Shown: in pieces, positions 11,218 through 22,432 of the stretch
How the letters are laid out: every line of letters starts with the position of its first letter
How positions within the stretch are numbered: position 1 is the first letter of the stretch
Assembly (NCBI GenBank): GCA_047967505.1
Contig: CM106541.1
Reading direction: 5' to 3' (one strand)
Source: Dipteris shenzhenensis
Lineage: Eukaryota > Polypodiophyta > Polypodiopsida > Gleicheniales
Length of the DNA: 64,000 nucleotides
Notes under the pieces: model-generated
What the model was told of the DNA's origin: nothing
Databases searched by the model: none
The model's input: only the letters and a program-made list of their open reading frames with translations
Translations under genes and position numbers: made by a program

Positions 11218-11300
11218 AGAGGCCAATGGGAGAGGAGATAATGTTATAGAAGGACCAATGAGAGAGAAGCACTTAAAACCCTAGTTTTTCTTATATATAC
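11218..11300 (+). promoter_or_regulatory. Promoter of the large plus-strand gene of S
   Basis: Two CCAAT boxes (in GGCCAATGGG about 11220 and GGACCAATGAG about 11250), a plant telo-box AAAACCCTAG (11275-11284) and a TATA box TTATATATA (11291-11299) lie in order upstream of a CT-rich start region. Spacing fits transcription starting near 11320-11330. The nearest downstream coding gene is the 15710 gene, reached through a long 5' intron. Confidence 0.6.
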
Positions 11301-11324
11301 TCTCCTTCTCTCATTGTTTCTCTC

Positions 11325-11420
11325 ATTTCAACAAGGAAGAGCAAGAGGAGAAGCAAAAAGAGGAGGAAGAGCAAAAGCAAGCACAAGCAAGCACAAGCAT
11401 CGATTTCAACTTTTTTCCAG
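11325..11420 (+). other. Predicted non-coding first exon of the large S gene
   Basis: The sequence from the predicted start to CAG|GTACTTTT (donor GT at 11421) is a plausible 5' UTR exon, about 95 nt, rich in AAGAGCAAG. An acceptor ATACAG|G at 15707-15708 lies one base before the ATG at 15710. The implied intron, 11421-15708, is 4.3 kb. This is inferred from sites only, without transcript data. Confidence 0.45.
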
Positions 11421-11449
11421 GTACTTTTTTAAAAATTTGTATTTTTTGA

Positions 11450-13440
11450 AATTTTATTATAGAGAGAGAAAAGTGAAGGAAAGATTTTTAGAGAGAGAAA
11501 AGAAGAGAGAGAGTCTTGCTGCCTCGGCAGCAAAAGAGAGAAAGAAAGAGAGAGGGAGAGAGACGAGAGAAGGGGGGGGAAAGAGAGGGGAGAGAAAGGG
11601 AGGGGGGAGAGAAAGGGGAGGGCGGAAAGAGAGGGGAGAGAGGGGGGAAGCAGCGAGGGGGACGAGAGAGAGAGGGGAGGGGGAGGCCGCTGCCGCGGCA
11701 GCACAGAGGGGGGGAGGCAGGGGAGGGAGAGGGGAGGGGAGAGGGAGGGGGGCGGCGAGAGAGGGAGGGGGGGCGGGGATAGAGAGGGGGGAGAGGGAGG
11801 GGAGGCGAGGGGGGAGAGGGAGGGGAGGGAGCCACTGCCGCTGCCGCGACAGCGAGAGGGGGAGGGGGGGGAGAGGGAAGGGGGGGCGGTGAGAGGGAGA
11901 GGGGAGAGGGAGGGATGGGGGCCGCGGTGAGAGAGGGAGGGGGGGCGGTGAGAGGGAGGGGGGAGAGGGAGGGGAGGGGGCCGCTGCCGCGGCAGCGGCA
12001 GCGAGAGAGGGGGACGGGGGGGAGGGGAGGGGGCCGCTGCTGCTACCGCGACAGCGAGAGAGGGGGAGGGGGGGAGAGGGAGGGGGGGGCGGGGGCAAGG
12101 GGGGGAGAGAGAAGGGGGGGCGGTGAGAGGGAGGGGGGAGAGGGAGGGGAGGGGGCCACTGCCGCGGCAGCGGCAGCGAGAGGGAAGGGGGGAGGGGGGG
12201 AAGAGAGAGAGAGGGGGGGGGCCGCTGCCGCGGCAGCAGCAGCGAGAGACGGAGGGGAGGGGGGAGAGGGAGGGGAGGGGAGGGGGCCGCTGCTGCGGCA
12301 GCGGCAGCGAGAGAGGGGGAGGGGGGGGAGAGGGAAGGGGGGAGGGGGGGGCAGCAAGAGGGAAGGGGGGGGAAGAGAGAGAGAGGGGAGGGGGCCGCTG
12401 CCGCGGCAGCGGCAGCGAGAGAGGGAGGGGAGGGGGGAGAGAGAAGGGGGGGGGGAAAGGGAGGGGAGGGGAGGGGAGGGGGAGAGAGGGAAGGGGGGGG
12501 GGCCGCGGCCGCTACCGCGGCAGCGAGAGAGGGGGAGGGGGGGAGAGGGAGAGGGAAGGGGGAGAGAGACAGGGAGAGGGAAGGGGGGCCGCGGCCGCTG
12601 CCGCAACAGCGAGAGAGGGGGAGGGAGGGGAGAGGGAAGGGGGAGAGAGAGAGGGAAGGGGGGGGGCCGCGGCCGCGAGAGAGGGGGAGGGGGGAGGGGC
12701 CGGGGGCAGCGAGAGAGAGGGAAGGGGGAGAGAGAGAGAAGGGGGGGGCCGCGGCAGCGAGAGAGGGAGGGGGGGAGAGAGAGAACGGGGGGCGGCGAGA
12801 GAGAGGGGGGAGAGGGAGGGGAGGGGAGGGGAGGGGAGGGGGAGAGAGAGAAGGGGGGGGGGCCGCGGCCGCTGCCGCGGCAGCGAGAGAGGGGGAGGGG
12901 GGGGAGAGGGAAGGGGGGAGGGGGAGAGAGAGAGAAGGGGGGGGCCGCGGCCACTGCCGCGGCAGCGAGAGAGGGAGGGGGGAGAGAGAGAAGGGGGGGT
13001 AGCGAGAGAGAGGGGAGGGAGAGAGAGAGGGAAGGGGTGGGGAGAGGGAAGAGAAAGGGGGGGGGCCGCTGCCGCGGCAGCGAGAGAGGAGGGGGGAGAG
13101 AGAGTAGGGGGGAGATGTGAGAGCGAGAGAGAGGGGGAGGGAGAGAGAGAGAGGAGGGGAGGGGCCGCTGCCGCGGCAGCGAAAGAGAGGGAGGGGTGGA
13201 GAGAGAGAGAGAGGGGGAGGAGAGAGAGAGAGAGGGAGAGGCCGCTGCCGCGGCAGCGAGAGGGAGAGAGGGGGGAGAGAGAGAGAGGGGAGGGGGGGGA
13301 GATCGCGGCAAGTGAGAGAGAGAGTGGGGAGGAGAGTGGGGAGCGCAAGTGAGAGAGAGGGAAAAGGTGAGGAGAAAGGGAGAGAGAGAGAGAGAGGGGA
13401 AATGAAGAGGAGGGGAGAGAGTAGACTAAGATGAGAGGAA
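11450..13440. repeat. 2 kb GA-rich array with regularly placed CCGCTGCCGCGGCAGCGG palindromes
   Basis: Nearly pure purine on the plus strand (GAGAGAGGGGGAGGGGGG units), interrupted about fifteen times by GC palindromes of the type GCCGCTGCCGCGGCAGCG, some as GCCGCGGCCGC. It lies in the predicted long first intron of the S gene. Apparent frames of 200-400 codons on both strands are low-complexity Gly/Arg/Glu or Pro/Ser artefacts. Confidence 0.9.
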
Positions 13441-13489
13441 ACGTAGACTAGAGTGGAGAGGAAAGAGAGAGAGAGAGAAGAGTGAGAGA

Positions 13490-14235
13490 GATGAAAATTT
13501 AGAGAGGGAGGACACGAGAAAGTACGATCGAGATAGAAAATCTTACCAATGAAGAGGAGAAATGAGTGGGCGACGATCGAGACAAGATGAAGAAGCTACG
13601 ATCAATGAGGCATATGAGAGGAGATTGGTATGTGATTTAGTCTAAACTTAAACAAACAAAACTATAAACCTTGGTGTTTGATGAAAATTTAGAGAGGAAG
13701 GGCACAACAGAAAGTATGATCGAGATAAAAAATCTTACCAATGAGGAGAAAAAATGAGTGGGCGACGATCAAGAAGAGATAAAGGAGAGATGTTTTGATG
13801 GAAGAATTTGGGAGCTACGATCAATGAGGCATATTAGAGGAGATTGGTGTGTGATTTAGTCGAAACTTAAACAAACAAAACTATAAACCTTAGTGTTTGA
13901 AAAGAGAAACGTGTGGAAACTAGAATTTCAAAATTTCTCGCCTTTTTTTAAACTATGAATCCTTGTGTTTGAAAAGACAAACCTTGGTGTTTGAAAAGAG
14001 AAACGTGTGGAAACTAGAATTTCAAAATTTCCCGCCTTTTTTTAAACTATGAATCCTTGTGTTTGAAAAGACAAACGTGTGCAAAATTGAAAATTGTGAT
14101 AAAAGACAACCTTGTGTTTCAAAAGACAAACGCGTGGATGTGAAAATTGTGATAAAAGATAACCTTGTGTTTCAAAAGACAAACGCGTGGATGTGAAAAG
14201 ACAAATGTATGCTAAAAGCAAAACTTGTAGAAACT
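13490..14235. repeat. Stacked tandem duplications in the S intron
   Basis: A block of about 200 bp (from GATGAAAATTTAGAGAGG through ACTATAAACCTTGGTGTTTGA) occurs twice (13490-13680; 13681-13900). Next come two copies of about 95 bp containing AAACGTGTGGAAACTAGAAT, then two copies of about 55 bp with AAACGCGTGGATGTGAAAA. AT-rich DNA without repeats or genes follows to 14675. Confidence 0.8.
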
Positions 14236-14679
14236 TGAATTTTAAATTTTTCTTTGTTTTTGAATTTAAAATGAGTTTCACTTTCATTTTTAATTTACTA
14301 GTTTAATTTAGACTATAATGCATTTTGTTTTGGAATATAAAGAGTATAATTTTAATTTTATTACATTTTAAATTAAAATTTTAAAAGTAGTTTAACTTAC
14401 ATTCGTTATTATTACTTTAATTTATTTCTTTTTAGGGAGAATATTCGTTATTATTACTTTAATTTATTTCTTCTAGGTAAATATTAAATTTTTAATTTTA
14501 AGTCTTGTTTTCTTTATTTTACGTTATTTTTTCATAAACTTTAAGTTAAACTACTTTATAGTTTTTATTATATAAATTCAAATTTATTAAGATTTTAACT
14601 TCTTATTAATGTGAATGTTCAATTCTTATGAGTTGTAAGTAAATTAGTTTTTGAAAATATAAATTTTATCTTTTTTAAA

Positions 14680-14930
14680 ATGAGAAGGAGAAGAGAGAGA
14701 GAGAGAAGGGGGGGGCCGCTGCCACGGCAGCGAGAGAGAATGGGGGGGGGGAGAGAGAGAAAGGGGTGGGAGGATGGGAGTGGGAGAGGGAGTGGGAATG
14801 GGGAAGGTGAAAGAATGGACGTGGGCGTGGGAGTGAGAATGGGGAAGGTGGGGTGGGAGGATGGGGGCGGCAGCGAGAGAGAAGAGGGGGAGAGAAGGGG
14901 GGGAGAGAGAGAGAAAGGTGTGTGAGTTTA
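14680..14930. repeat. Second small copy of the G-rich and GA/GC repeat types
   Basis: The segment contains GGGGGCCGCTGCCACGGCAGCG, then GGGTGGGAGGATGGGAGTGGGA, resembling parts of 10385-11212 and 11450-13440 brought together. An AAAAAGATAAAA / TTTTATCTTTTTT inverted pair borders it (about 14667-14680 and 14930-14962), so it may be a small secondary insertion or duplication. Confidence 0.7.
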
Positions 14931-15436
14931 AAAAAGATAAAATAAATTTTATCTTTTTTAAACTCACAACCTTAGTGTATTAAAAAGAATAATGGAAAAA
15001 GATTAATTTTTTGCTTTTAATTCGCAACCTAAGGATATTAAAAAGAACAATGGAAAAGAAATTATTTCTTGCTTTTCTTCGCTTCGACGGTTGGTGTAGT
15101 CTAGATTAGCATAGATTAGTTTGTCCTTAGAGGAGAGAACTCCAAAAAAACCAATCAAAGCCATGCTCAAAATTTCCTGACTAGTTCCTACAGTCCATTC
15201 GTTCACATTCGGTTTCACAGTCACAACAACCCTACCATTTAAGCAACGATTAAGGTTTTTAAACTTTCAAGATGATTGAAAGTTGTATCAGTGGACATGA
15301 CAGATTACAGTTGTGGAAGTTGACAGAGCATTTTACACTTATATCAGTTGCGGGATTTGACAGAGCATTTTGTACTTATATATGACAGACTTCAAATTTG
15401 TATTCAGAGATCATTGTAAATCCTTATTTTTTTTCA

Positions 15437-15574
15437 CATTTATGCTCTAAGCCTTGTAAAGCCTTTTAGGCTATTCCCAAAGCATTTATGCTCTAAGCCT
15501 TGTAAAGCCTTTTAGGCTATTCCCAAAGCATTTATGCTCTAAGCCTTGTAAAGCCTTTTAGGCTATTCCCAAAG
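15437..15574. repeat. 46-bp tandem repeat, three exact or near-exact copies
   Basis: The unit CATTTATGCTCTAAGCCTTG... starts at 15437, 15483 and 15529 and ends in CCCAAAG. It lies about 130 bp before the predicted acceptor of the large S gene, within its 5' intron. The near-identity of the copies suggests recent expansion. The interval 14930-15436 holds no gene. Confidence 0.92.
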
Positions 15575-15709
15575 CATGAAATTGATACTTATATGATTGG
15601 GAAGAATAAAACCTTGAGGTGTATTAATGGGACTCATTGTACTTTTGATTTTTCAAAGTAATTGTAGTTTGTCAAAGTACTTAAAATTTGTGTTGTGCTT
15701 GAATACAGG

Positions 15710-18700
15710 ATGGATCTTGAGGCTACAGCATTTGTCAATGGTATGACACTGAAATACAATGGAAGAATTTATGCCCCAAAGGACTTCACAAACTGGACAG
15801 TTGTTGACACAACAAAGAAAGCATGGTTCTTGGTCTTAAGTAAAGGAAATCTCATTCTAGTGATGACAAAGAGAGAGTTGGAGAAAGATGAGTGTGCATC
15901 AAATGTATCTTTCTCCAAGAGCAATTTGATTCAAGGGGGCACCTTAGTAGGAATAAAAATTGAAAAAGACAGCAGTACAATGATGATTTACACAAAGTCA
16001 AGAATGAGCAACAGATCGTTTCTTCTTTCTAAGAAAGATGCAATGCACTTTGTGATGCCGCCGCCAAAAGCACCTCGATTTCCTGAATTGGTTCCTGCAT
16101 TGGAGATCCTTCAACATGTGTGGGAGGAATTTCCCATTGAGGAAGCAAGAAAAATGCAGTCAAAGATTATCCTTGAATACTTTCAGGGTGTCATCCAACA
16201 AGGTTCAACTTCATTGGAGGGACCTAAGGTGCAAGAATCCACACATGAGAAAGGAAGTGATGAGACACGCCATGTAGATTTGGTTCATGGTAATACAAAT
16301 GAGAGAGGAAGTGGAGTGGATGAGACAGAACACATTGTAGCAATGGATGAGGGTCTTGTACACGTGGATGCTTACAAGGGATCTACATTTGAGACAGGAA
16401 TTGAATTGGTAGAGACCGGACATGCACATGCATCTCAGACAGAAATTGAATTGAGTGAGACACGACATGCATCAGATAAGACAGGACATGCACACACATC
16501 TCTTGTTCATGGTATTACTCACTTACATGGTGTAACTCATGAAGTTGATGGAATAACAGAACAAGTGAAGCCCTTAAGTATACCTGAAGTTGAGGCAATA
16601 GAAGAAGAAGTAGGGCGATCTAAAGCAGTTCACATTGAGCCTCTAAAAAATAAACCTCGACGTCAAATGCAAAAGGCAAGTACTTCACGAGCTACAGTTC
16701 CAAGTCCTATAACTGGAAAAAGAGGTCGTTCATATACAAAGAAAGGGCAAAGAAGAGAAGAGGAAGAACATGAAGAGGATGCGGAGGGTCTTGAAATGGA
16801 GTCAGATCTAGAAGCAGAAATGTTATCAATGAAGAACCTAAATCTTCGCTTGAATGAGGCTGTGACAGATGAGGATCCAGGATATATATGGGGCCAGAAG
16901 ACTCAAGTTATACATGCTTCAACAGTGGTCAAAGCAAGTGTCTTCACCAACAGCAGGACCTTAGATACAGCCTATGCTGAAAAGATTTTTCAGGCTTTGA
17001 TTGATGGGAAAAAACCAGTTGTTTCTAATTTGGTACTCCGTCCAAGAACATTTTGGCCAGTCATGGGAGATTATAGTCAATCCATCAATTTCTCTCAGCC
17101 TATAGATTTTGAGATGCAATTCACTAAGTTCCTCGGAAAACAAGTTCCCTCACTTCAAGAAGGACAGAGTTCAGTGAATGATCCAGAACGACATATAAGG
17201 GATGCCAAGAGAAATTTCTTAGCTCATTGTACATTTGAGGCAATAGATGGTCAGCACTATGCCTATGCTTGTAATGAGCGCTCTAGAGATGCATACAAGA
17301 AAGGAGAAATTACTTATCAAACTTTCGCGAGTGTGCCTCAATTTCACTACTATTCTGCATGCATCTGTATCTTCAAGAACGAGAAGAAATATTTGATTGA
17401 GTCGGAAAGACTTAATCATGACATTTATGCACTACGAAAAATCACCTCCACTTCAGAGATGTTGCTCAAAGCTAGGACCATATGGAAAACTTTTAATTCT
17501 CCTTTGACCACTCTCAAAAGAACTGCAACTAAAGTGGAAGCGGATAATCTTGTTGACTTCTACACATGCTTGAGTGCCATTGTACCAAGGGGAAAGCAGG
17601 AAAGAGCTGAGGTGATTACAAGCTTCAAGACAGTAAGGGATAGGTATCAAGACTACACAAGCATACTTTTCCGTAGTGATGAAGTTTTTCATCAAATCAA
17701 AGACATGTGTCTTGCATGTGAGAAAGGAGATGTTACATATGAGGCTCCATCATTGATTAAAGAGAAGGCAAAGAAGATTGAGAAAAAAGAGATGACAGCT
17801 CGGATGTGGAGGCCTTTAAGAAACCTACCAGATAAATACGCAAGTCTTGCTGCAGAGAAATTAATGTCAAAAGAATGGTTTTTTGGCAAAAAGGATAAAG
17901 ATCATTGCATGGAAGATAACATCATCCAACAAGTCAAGCGTGATGCAGTAAAGAGTGCAATTGAATATTTATTGGGAGAAAAAAATATTCCAATCAGCCA
18001 ATGTAAAATTGATCATAACATTGTGAGGCAGATGGCATCAGCTTTACCGTCAGCTAAACAGAAGGCTTGGGCGCATAAATGGGTGAAGGTAGAAGATGAT
18101 GGATCTGAAATTACTCCCTCTATGAGAAGTGACATTCCGGAAAATGTGTATGCATATGCACAAAAAGTCATCAATAACCACACTCTCATAAAAGAAAAGA
18201 CTTTGAACAAGGGCTTTTATTTCATACATGAAATCATTTCAGAGTCTGGAAAGAGTGTTGAGTGCAAGGGAGTTTCATTGAGTGATTTTTTGTCCGACGA
18301 CACTGCTTGGGAGAGACCTCAGCTTTTCTTTGTCTATGAAATATCAGCGGATGACATCCGTCCACTCCTTGACAGAATATTACATAGCACCATTGGTAGA
18401 GTGGGACAATGTAATATAGTCATATTTGCTGATAAAGATGACAAGGAACAAATGTCTGCTACCCTAGAAAAACAATATGGCAATGAGCTCAAGATTTACA
18501 ATGGGATATACTCAAGAAAAAGGGACAAGAGAGAATGCGGTCTCAAGATACAGAGTCTAGAAACCTTTTTCTTGTGCATGAAGAGCCCTTATAATGATCA
18601 CTCCTTACAAAACAATATAAGAGGGAATGCAAAGAGATTGCAACTACTGCTGGAAGAGCATGAAGCTCCAAGTCCCCTCCATCGCAACGCAAATCACTAT

Positions 18701-21538
18701 GAAAGGCCAGCAAAAAGTGCTGATCTTTTAATTAGTATGATGGAATTTTTGCTACCGTCTAGATGGGAAGTCACATTGTGCCGAATGGGACATCTGTTCG
18801 AAGCTCTTATCAGAAAAGGACACAATGTAAATATTATTGAGAGCCCTGCTTGCTTGGAATACCTTGATACCGTGGCTTCTCTCACAATAAAGTTTGATAA
18901 GAAAGGTCCGATCTCACATGAAGAGGATGACATAGAGCAGATCATGTATGATGAGAGTAAGAAAGATGATGAAAATGATCAAAGCTCTGGATATAATAGT
19001 GAGGACACCAGCGATAGCAAGGAAGCAGAAGAAGATGGATATGACACTGACCTTGCCTCTGAAGGTTACATAAAAAGACCACGAAGATATGTAGAGGTAT
19101 GAAGACTTATGTTTAATTTTCTTTATTCATTTAAAGGTCTTTTTTAATTTATAATTAATTTAAAATTTTGAATCTCATAATTATTTTATCCTTTTATAGG
19201 AGAAGGGAGAGGAGGAGGATGAGGAGGACATAGTTGGAGCAGAGAAACATGAAAGCTCATCTCAAGAAAGCAAAGCTGCTCTGGCTATCCATCGGATGAC
19301 TCTAGAAAATAATCATACATTGCAGCAAATGGAGAAGTCATTTCAAGTTAGGTTTCAAGTTCGTGAACAACCTCTTACTTTTATATTCGATGAAGAGGAC
19401 ATTTCAATCCTCATAAACTTCAAGAAAGAGGTCAATGACAAGGTTATAATAGCCATCCTCAGGTTTGACACAAACTTTTTACTGACTTTATGCTTTTGTA
19501 TTTCCATTGGATCAAATGAACTAATATTCTTTTCTTTTTATTGCAGTATGGTTTTACAACAGCTTCCACTATATATACAAAGATGTGCATATATGGTCGA
19601 TCCTCTTGTTTCTAGTGTACTTAGCAATAAGCAGAAGACCATAGATGACGTTTTTAAGTGGTTGCAACCTATTGATTTGACTGCGGCGCGAGTTATCTTT
19701 ACCGCATATCACGAGGAGTGAGTATCGATCCCTACCTAGCTTATCTCTTACATTGTGGAGGATTATATCAAATAATAATTATTCTTAATTGATAATGCAG
19801 CTTGCATTGGAGCTTGGTAATTGTGGACATCTTAGCCAAGCAATGCTTCTTTGTCAATTCAATAGCATCTATCCATGGCAGTGTGTCAGAGTAAGTATAA
19901 CCTACTTGTGTCATAATTATGTCAATGAGATGCATCCTATGCAATGCGCACATTCATTTATGTTTTCTATTTTGATGTGTAGATCTGCTCGAAAGTTGGT
20001 AAGTGCTATAGATGCACTTATGCAAATGGAGGGTGACTTGGAAGATCAAATAGAGTATGTAACATGCCCTGCAGCGAAGCAAAATGATGACCACAGTTGT
20101 GGGTGGAGAGTTGGATATAACTGCTTCTTGCTCCTTGCTCAAATTTTTGATTTGAGAGGCGGTGAAACCTCATTGTCCACATATACAGACTTGCATCTAT
20201 ATGCATTTATGTCATCTATCATTAAGGCATTTATTGATAATGTGGTGGAGCATCCAGAGGAAACATTGGTTGCTACGCCCATAAGTTGTCCTGATGTAAC
20301 CACTGTATTGGACGAAATGGGGAGCTCTTCTGAGGTTAAGGTCATCATTAGCAAGCAACCTCGTGTTTTGACTTTTGGTAGCGAGGAAGTTACAATCCTC
20401 TCCGACCCTTTGAAAGAGGCTAATGACAAAGTCATGATGGCCATCCTCAGGTTTGATATGAACATCTCTTGACTTGATACTTCAATCATTTGATTCAATC
20501 TGCTTCTAACATTTGTTTATTTATTGCTGCAGTACGGTTATATCTCATTTTCCCAGATCAGTACAGAATCGCGTCTGTATGCTCGATTCTCTTCTTTCAG
20601 CTGTACTTAGTGATACCAAGAAGACAGTAGATGATGTTTGTTCAATTCTACAACCTTTAGACTTGGATGGCATACTACTTGTCTTTATGCCATACTATGA
20701 GAAGTAAGTATGGTCTCAATCTTTCTTTTACTCTCTTATTTATAATATTGTGTCAATTAATACTTAATATTGTGATAAATCTTATCGCTCTTTATTGGTG
20801 ATGTAGTTCACATTGGAGCCTGATAGTATGGGACCTTGATGACAACCATTGTTGGTTTGTCAACTCAATTACAGGCTTTCACGGGGTGTTCAAGTAAGTG
20901 TTCTTTTATCATATCATTATGAACATGCATCAAGTTACTATTTACTACACAAATTCACTTTGTCATATGTCATGATGGACAGGTCTGCAAACAAGTTAGT
21001 TTCTGCGATTATGAAAATCAGGGAGCATCAAGACCAACCAAATTTCCAGACACGCCTCGCAGTGGACCAAAAAGACATGTTTAGTAGTGGGTGGAGAATT
21101 GCCTACAACTTCATGTTGTATCTCAATGAAATTTTTGAACATGTCTCCATAGAAGCATTCGAGCTACAAGATTTTGTGACTAAGACTGTTCACTATCTAA
21201 CTGCTATCATTGGGAAACAACATGATGGACTCAATGAAGAACCTGAGGGAGCCAAAGAAAAAGAAGAGACAATTCAGTCTCCTTCTGTATCACAGCCTCA
21301 AGTAGAAGCATTACAGTCTACACTTGAATTAGAGACTCAATGCATTCTTCCTACACAAGAAGTGGAGACTCAATGTGCATCTACAACATCACATCTTGTA
21401 AAACAGGAAGAGATTAAGTCTTTCCCGATTGCACCAGAAGTAGAATCTCAATGTACACCATCCACACAAGTAGAGACTCAATGTACTCTTAGAGAATCAC
21501 AGCCTCAAGAGGACTCATCAGACTCTATTCAGTTGTAA
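15710..21538 (+). CDS. Large multi-exon protein of S with tandem Ulp1/C48-like protease domains
   Basis: Eight coding exons (15710-19096, 19200-19462, 19547-19717, 19801-19890, 19983-20450, 20533-20703, 20807-20893, 20983-21538) join with GT-AG sites into 1,730 codons without a stop; with the predicted 5' UTR exon, nine exons. Residues 1-150 are an unrecognised globular domain, 180-300 a His/Glu-rich linker, and 310-370 basic then acidic. Residues about 890-1050 look like a degenerate amino-methyltransferase (ERPAKSADLL then GHLFEALIRKGHNVNIIE). Two Ulp1-like domains follow. The first has His1276 (LHWSL), Asn1293 and Cys1343 (HSCGW). The second has His1519 (SHWSL), Asn1536 and Ser1581 (FSSGW) instead of Cys. 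The C-terminus repeats E(T/S)QC. Ulp1 proteases cleave SUMO-type conjugates and occur in plant MULE and CACTA elements. The ATG follows acceptor ATACAG|G. The exon set is predicted by eye. Confidence 0.75.
19200..20450 (+). other. Ulp1-like protease domain 1 (exons 2-5)
   Basis: The visible catalytic pieces are LHWSLVIVD (His codon 19805-19807), FVNSI with Asn exactly 17 residues after His (yeast Ulp1 has Asp at that spacing) and HSCGWRVGYN (Cys codon 20098-20100). Introns follow ILS, HEE, SVSE and the last ILS. His and Cys are kept, so activity is possible, but the Asp-to-Asn change makes it uncertain. Confidence 0.75.
20451..21230 (+). other. Ulp1-like domain 2, catalytic Cys replaced by Ser
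   Basis: Domain 2 repeats the intron positions of domain 1 (ATCCTCAG|GT then CAG|TA(T/C)GG; exons 3 and 6 both 171 nt; exons 4 and 7 90 and 87 nt). It keeps SHWSLIVWD and FVNSI, but FSSGWRIAYN has AGT (21086-21088) where domain 1 has TGT. It is a genomic duplication of the exon-intron cassette that has probably become a binding pseudo-protease. Confidence 0.75.
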
Positions 21539-22015
21539 AACATGTAGAAAGAAACATGAGTCCTTAAAGATTTTTATCTTGTTTGTATTGATTAATGATA
21601 GTGTTTTTAAAACTTATGTTAAATGTTGCAATACATTAGGATATTTTATGATATTTTTTCATTACAATACATTAGGTTTTACTTTTTTGAAAGTCTAATT
21701 TATTATGTACAATAAATATCTTATGATGAGAATCTAATAATTATATCATTCTTATGTTCCATCACTTTATTTTATAGATTTCAATGTACTCAAAATCTAT
21801 CATTTATTATGTACAGCAAGTATCTCATGATGAGATTCTATTAATTATATCATTCTTGTGTTCCATCATTTTACTTTATGGATTTCAATGTACTATCACT
21901 ATCTTATATGTCTCAAATGTCTCCCATTACGGTCTTGCATCCCATCATTTTATTTTATAATGTCTCGCATTACGATCTTGCATCTAGTCATCTCGCATTA
22001 CGGTCTTGCATCTGT
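21539..22015. repeat. Intergenic region of S with a diverged 100-bp tandem repeat
   Basis: The block TTTATTATGTACAATAAATATC ... ATTTCAATGTACT (about 21690-21790) recurs at 21795-21895 with scattered changes. TCTCGCATTACG(G/A)TCTTGCATC repeats follow. The area contains the 3' UTR of the large gene (AATAAA-like at 21710) and leads to the TATA box of the next gene. No coding region. Confidence 0.7.
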
Positions 22016-22020
22016 AGTTC

Positions 22021-22026
22021 TATAAA
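22021..22026 (+). promoter_or_regulatory. TATA box of the small S gene
   Basis: TATAAA in TTCTATAAATTCCCTAG, followed at about 30 bp by a CT-rich leader. The leader is internally duplicated (TCTATATCTCACCC(A/G)CAGCA; ACTTCTTCCACTTT three times) and ends at the ATG at 22433. Confidence 0.6.
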
Positions 22027-22432
22027 TTCCCTAGTAGTCATTCATCTTCTATATCTCACCCACAGCAGACACTTCTTCCACTTTGCTCTTCTTACCTTAC
22101 TCCTCTCCTCAAGCTTGCTCCTTCCTCTCCTCAAGCTTGCTCCTTCCATCTTGCCCGCAGCCTTGCCTCCTCTTCTCAAGCATACTCCTTTCATCTTGCC
22201 TTATCTCCTCTAGTTACCTTCCTCACTCTCGTTACCTTCCTCACCTCGTTCGTCTTCTATATCTCACCCGCAGCAAAAACTTCTTCCACTTTACTCTTCT
22301 TACCTTACTCCTCTCCACACTTCTTCCACTTTACTCTTCTTACCTTACTCCTCTCCTCAAGCTTGCTCCTTCCATCTTGCCCGCAGCCTTACCTCCTCTT
22401 CTCAAGCATACTCCTTTCATCTTGCAGCCATT

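Noticed and set aside
10367-13434. Many long open frames (up to 422 codons) on both strands in the G-rich and GA-rich arrays
   Set aside because: Composition artefacts: Pro/Ser/His or Gly/Arg/Glu repeats open in several frames at once, no domain and no start context.
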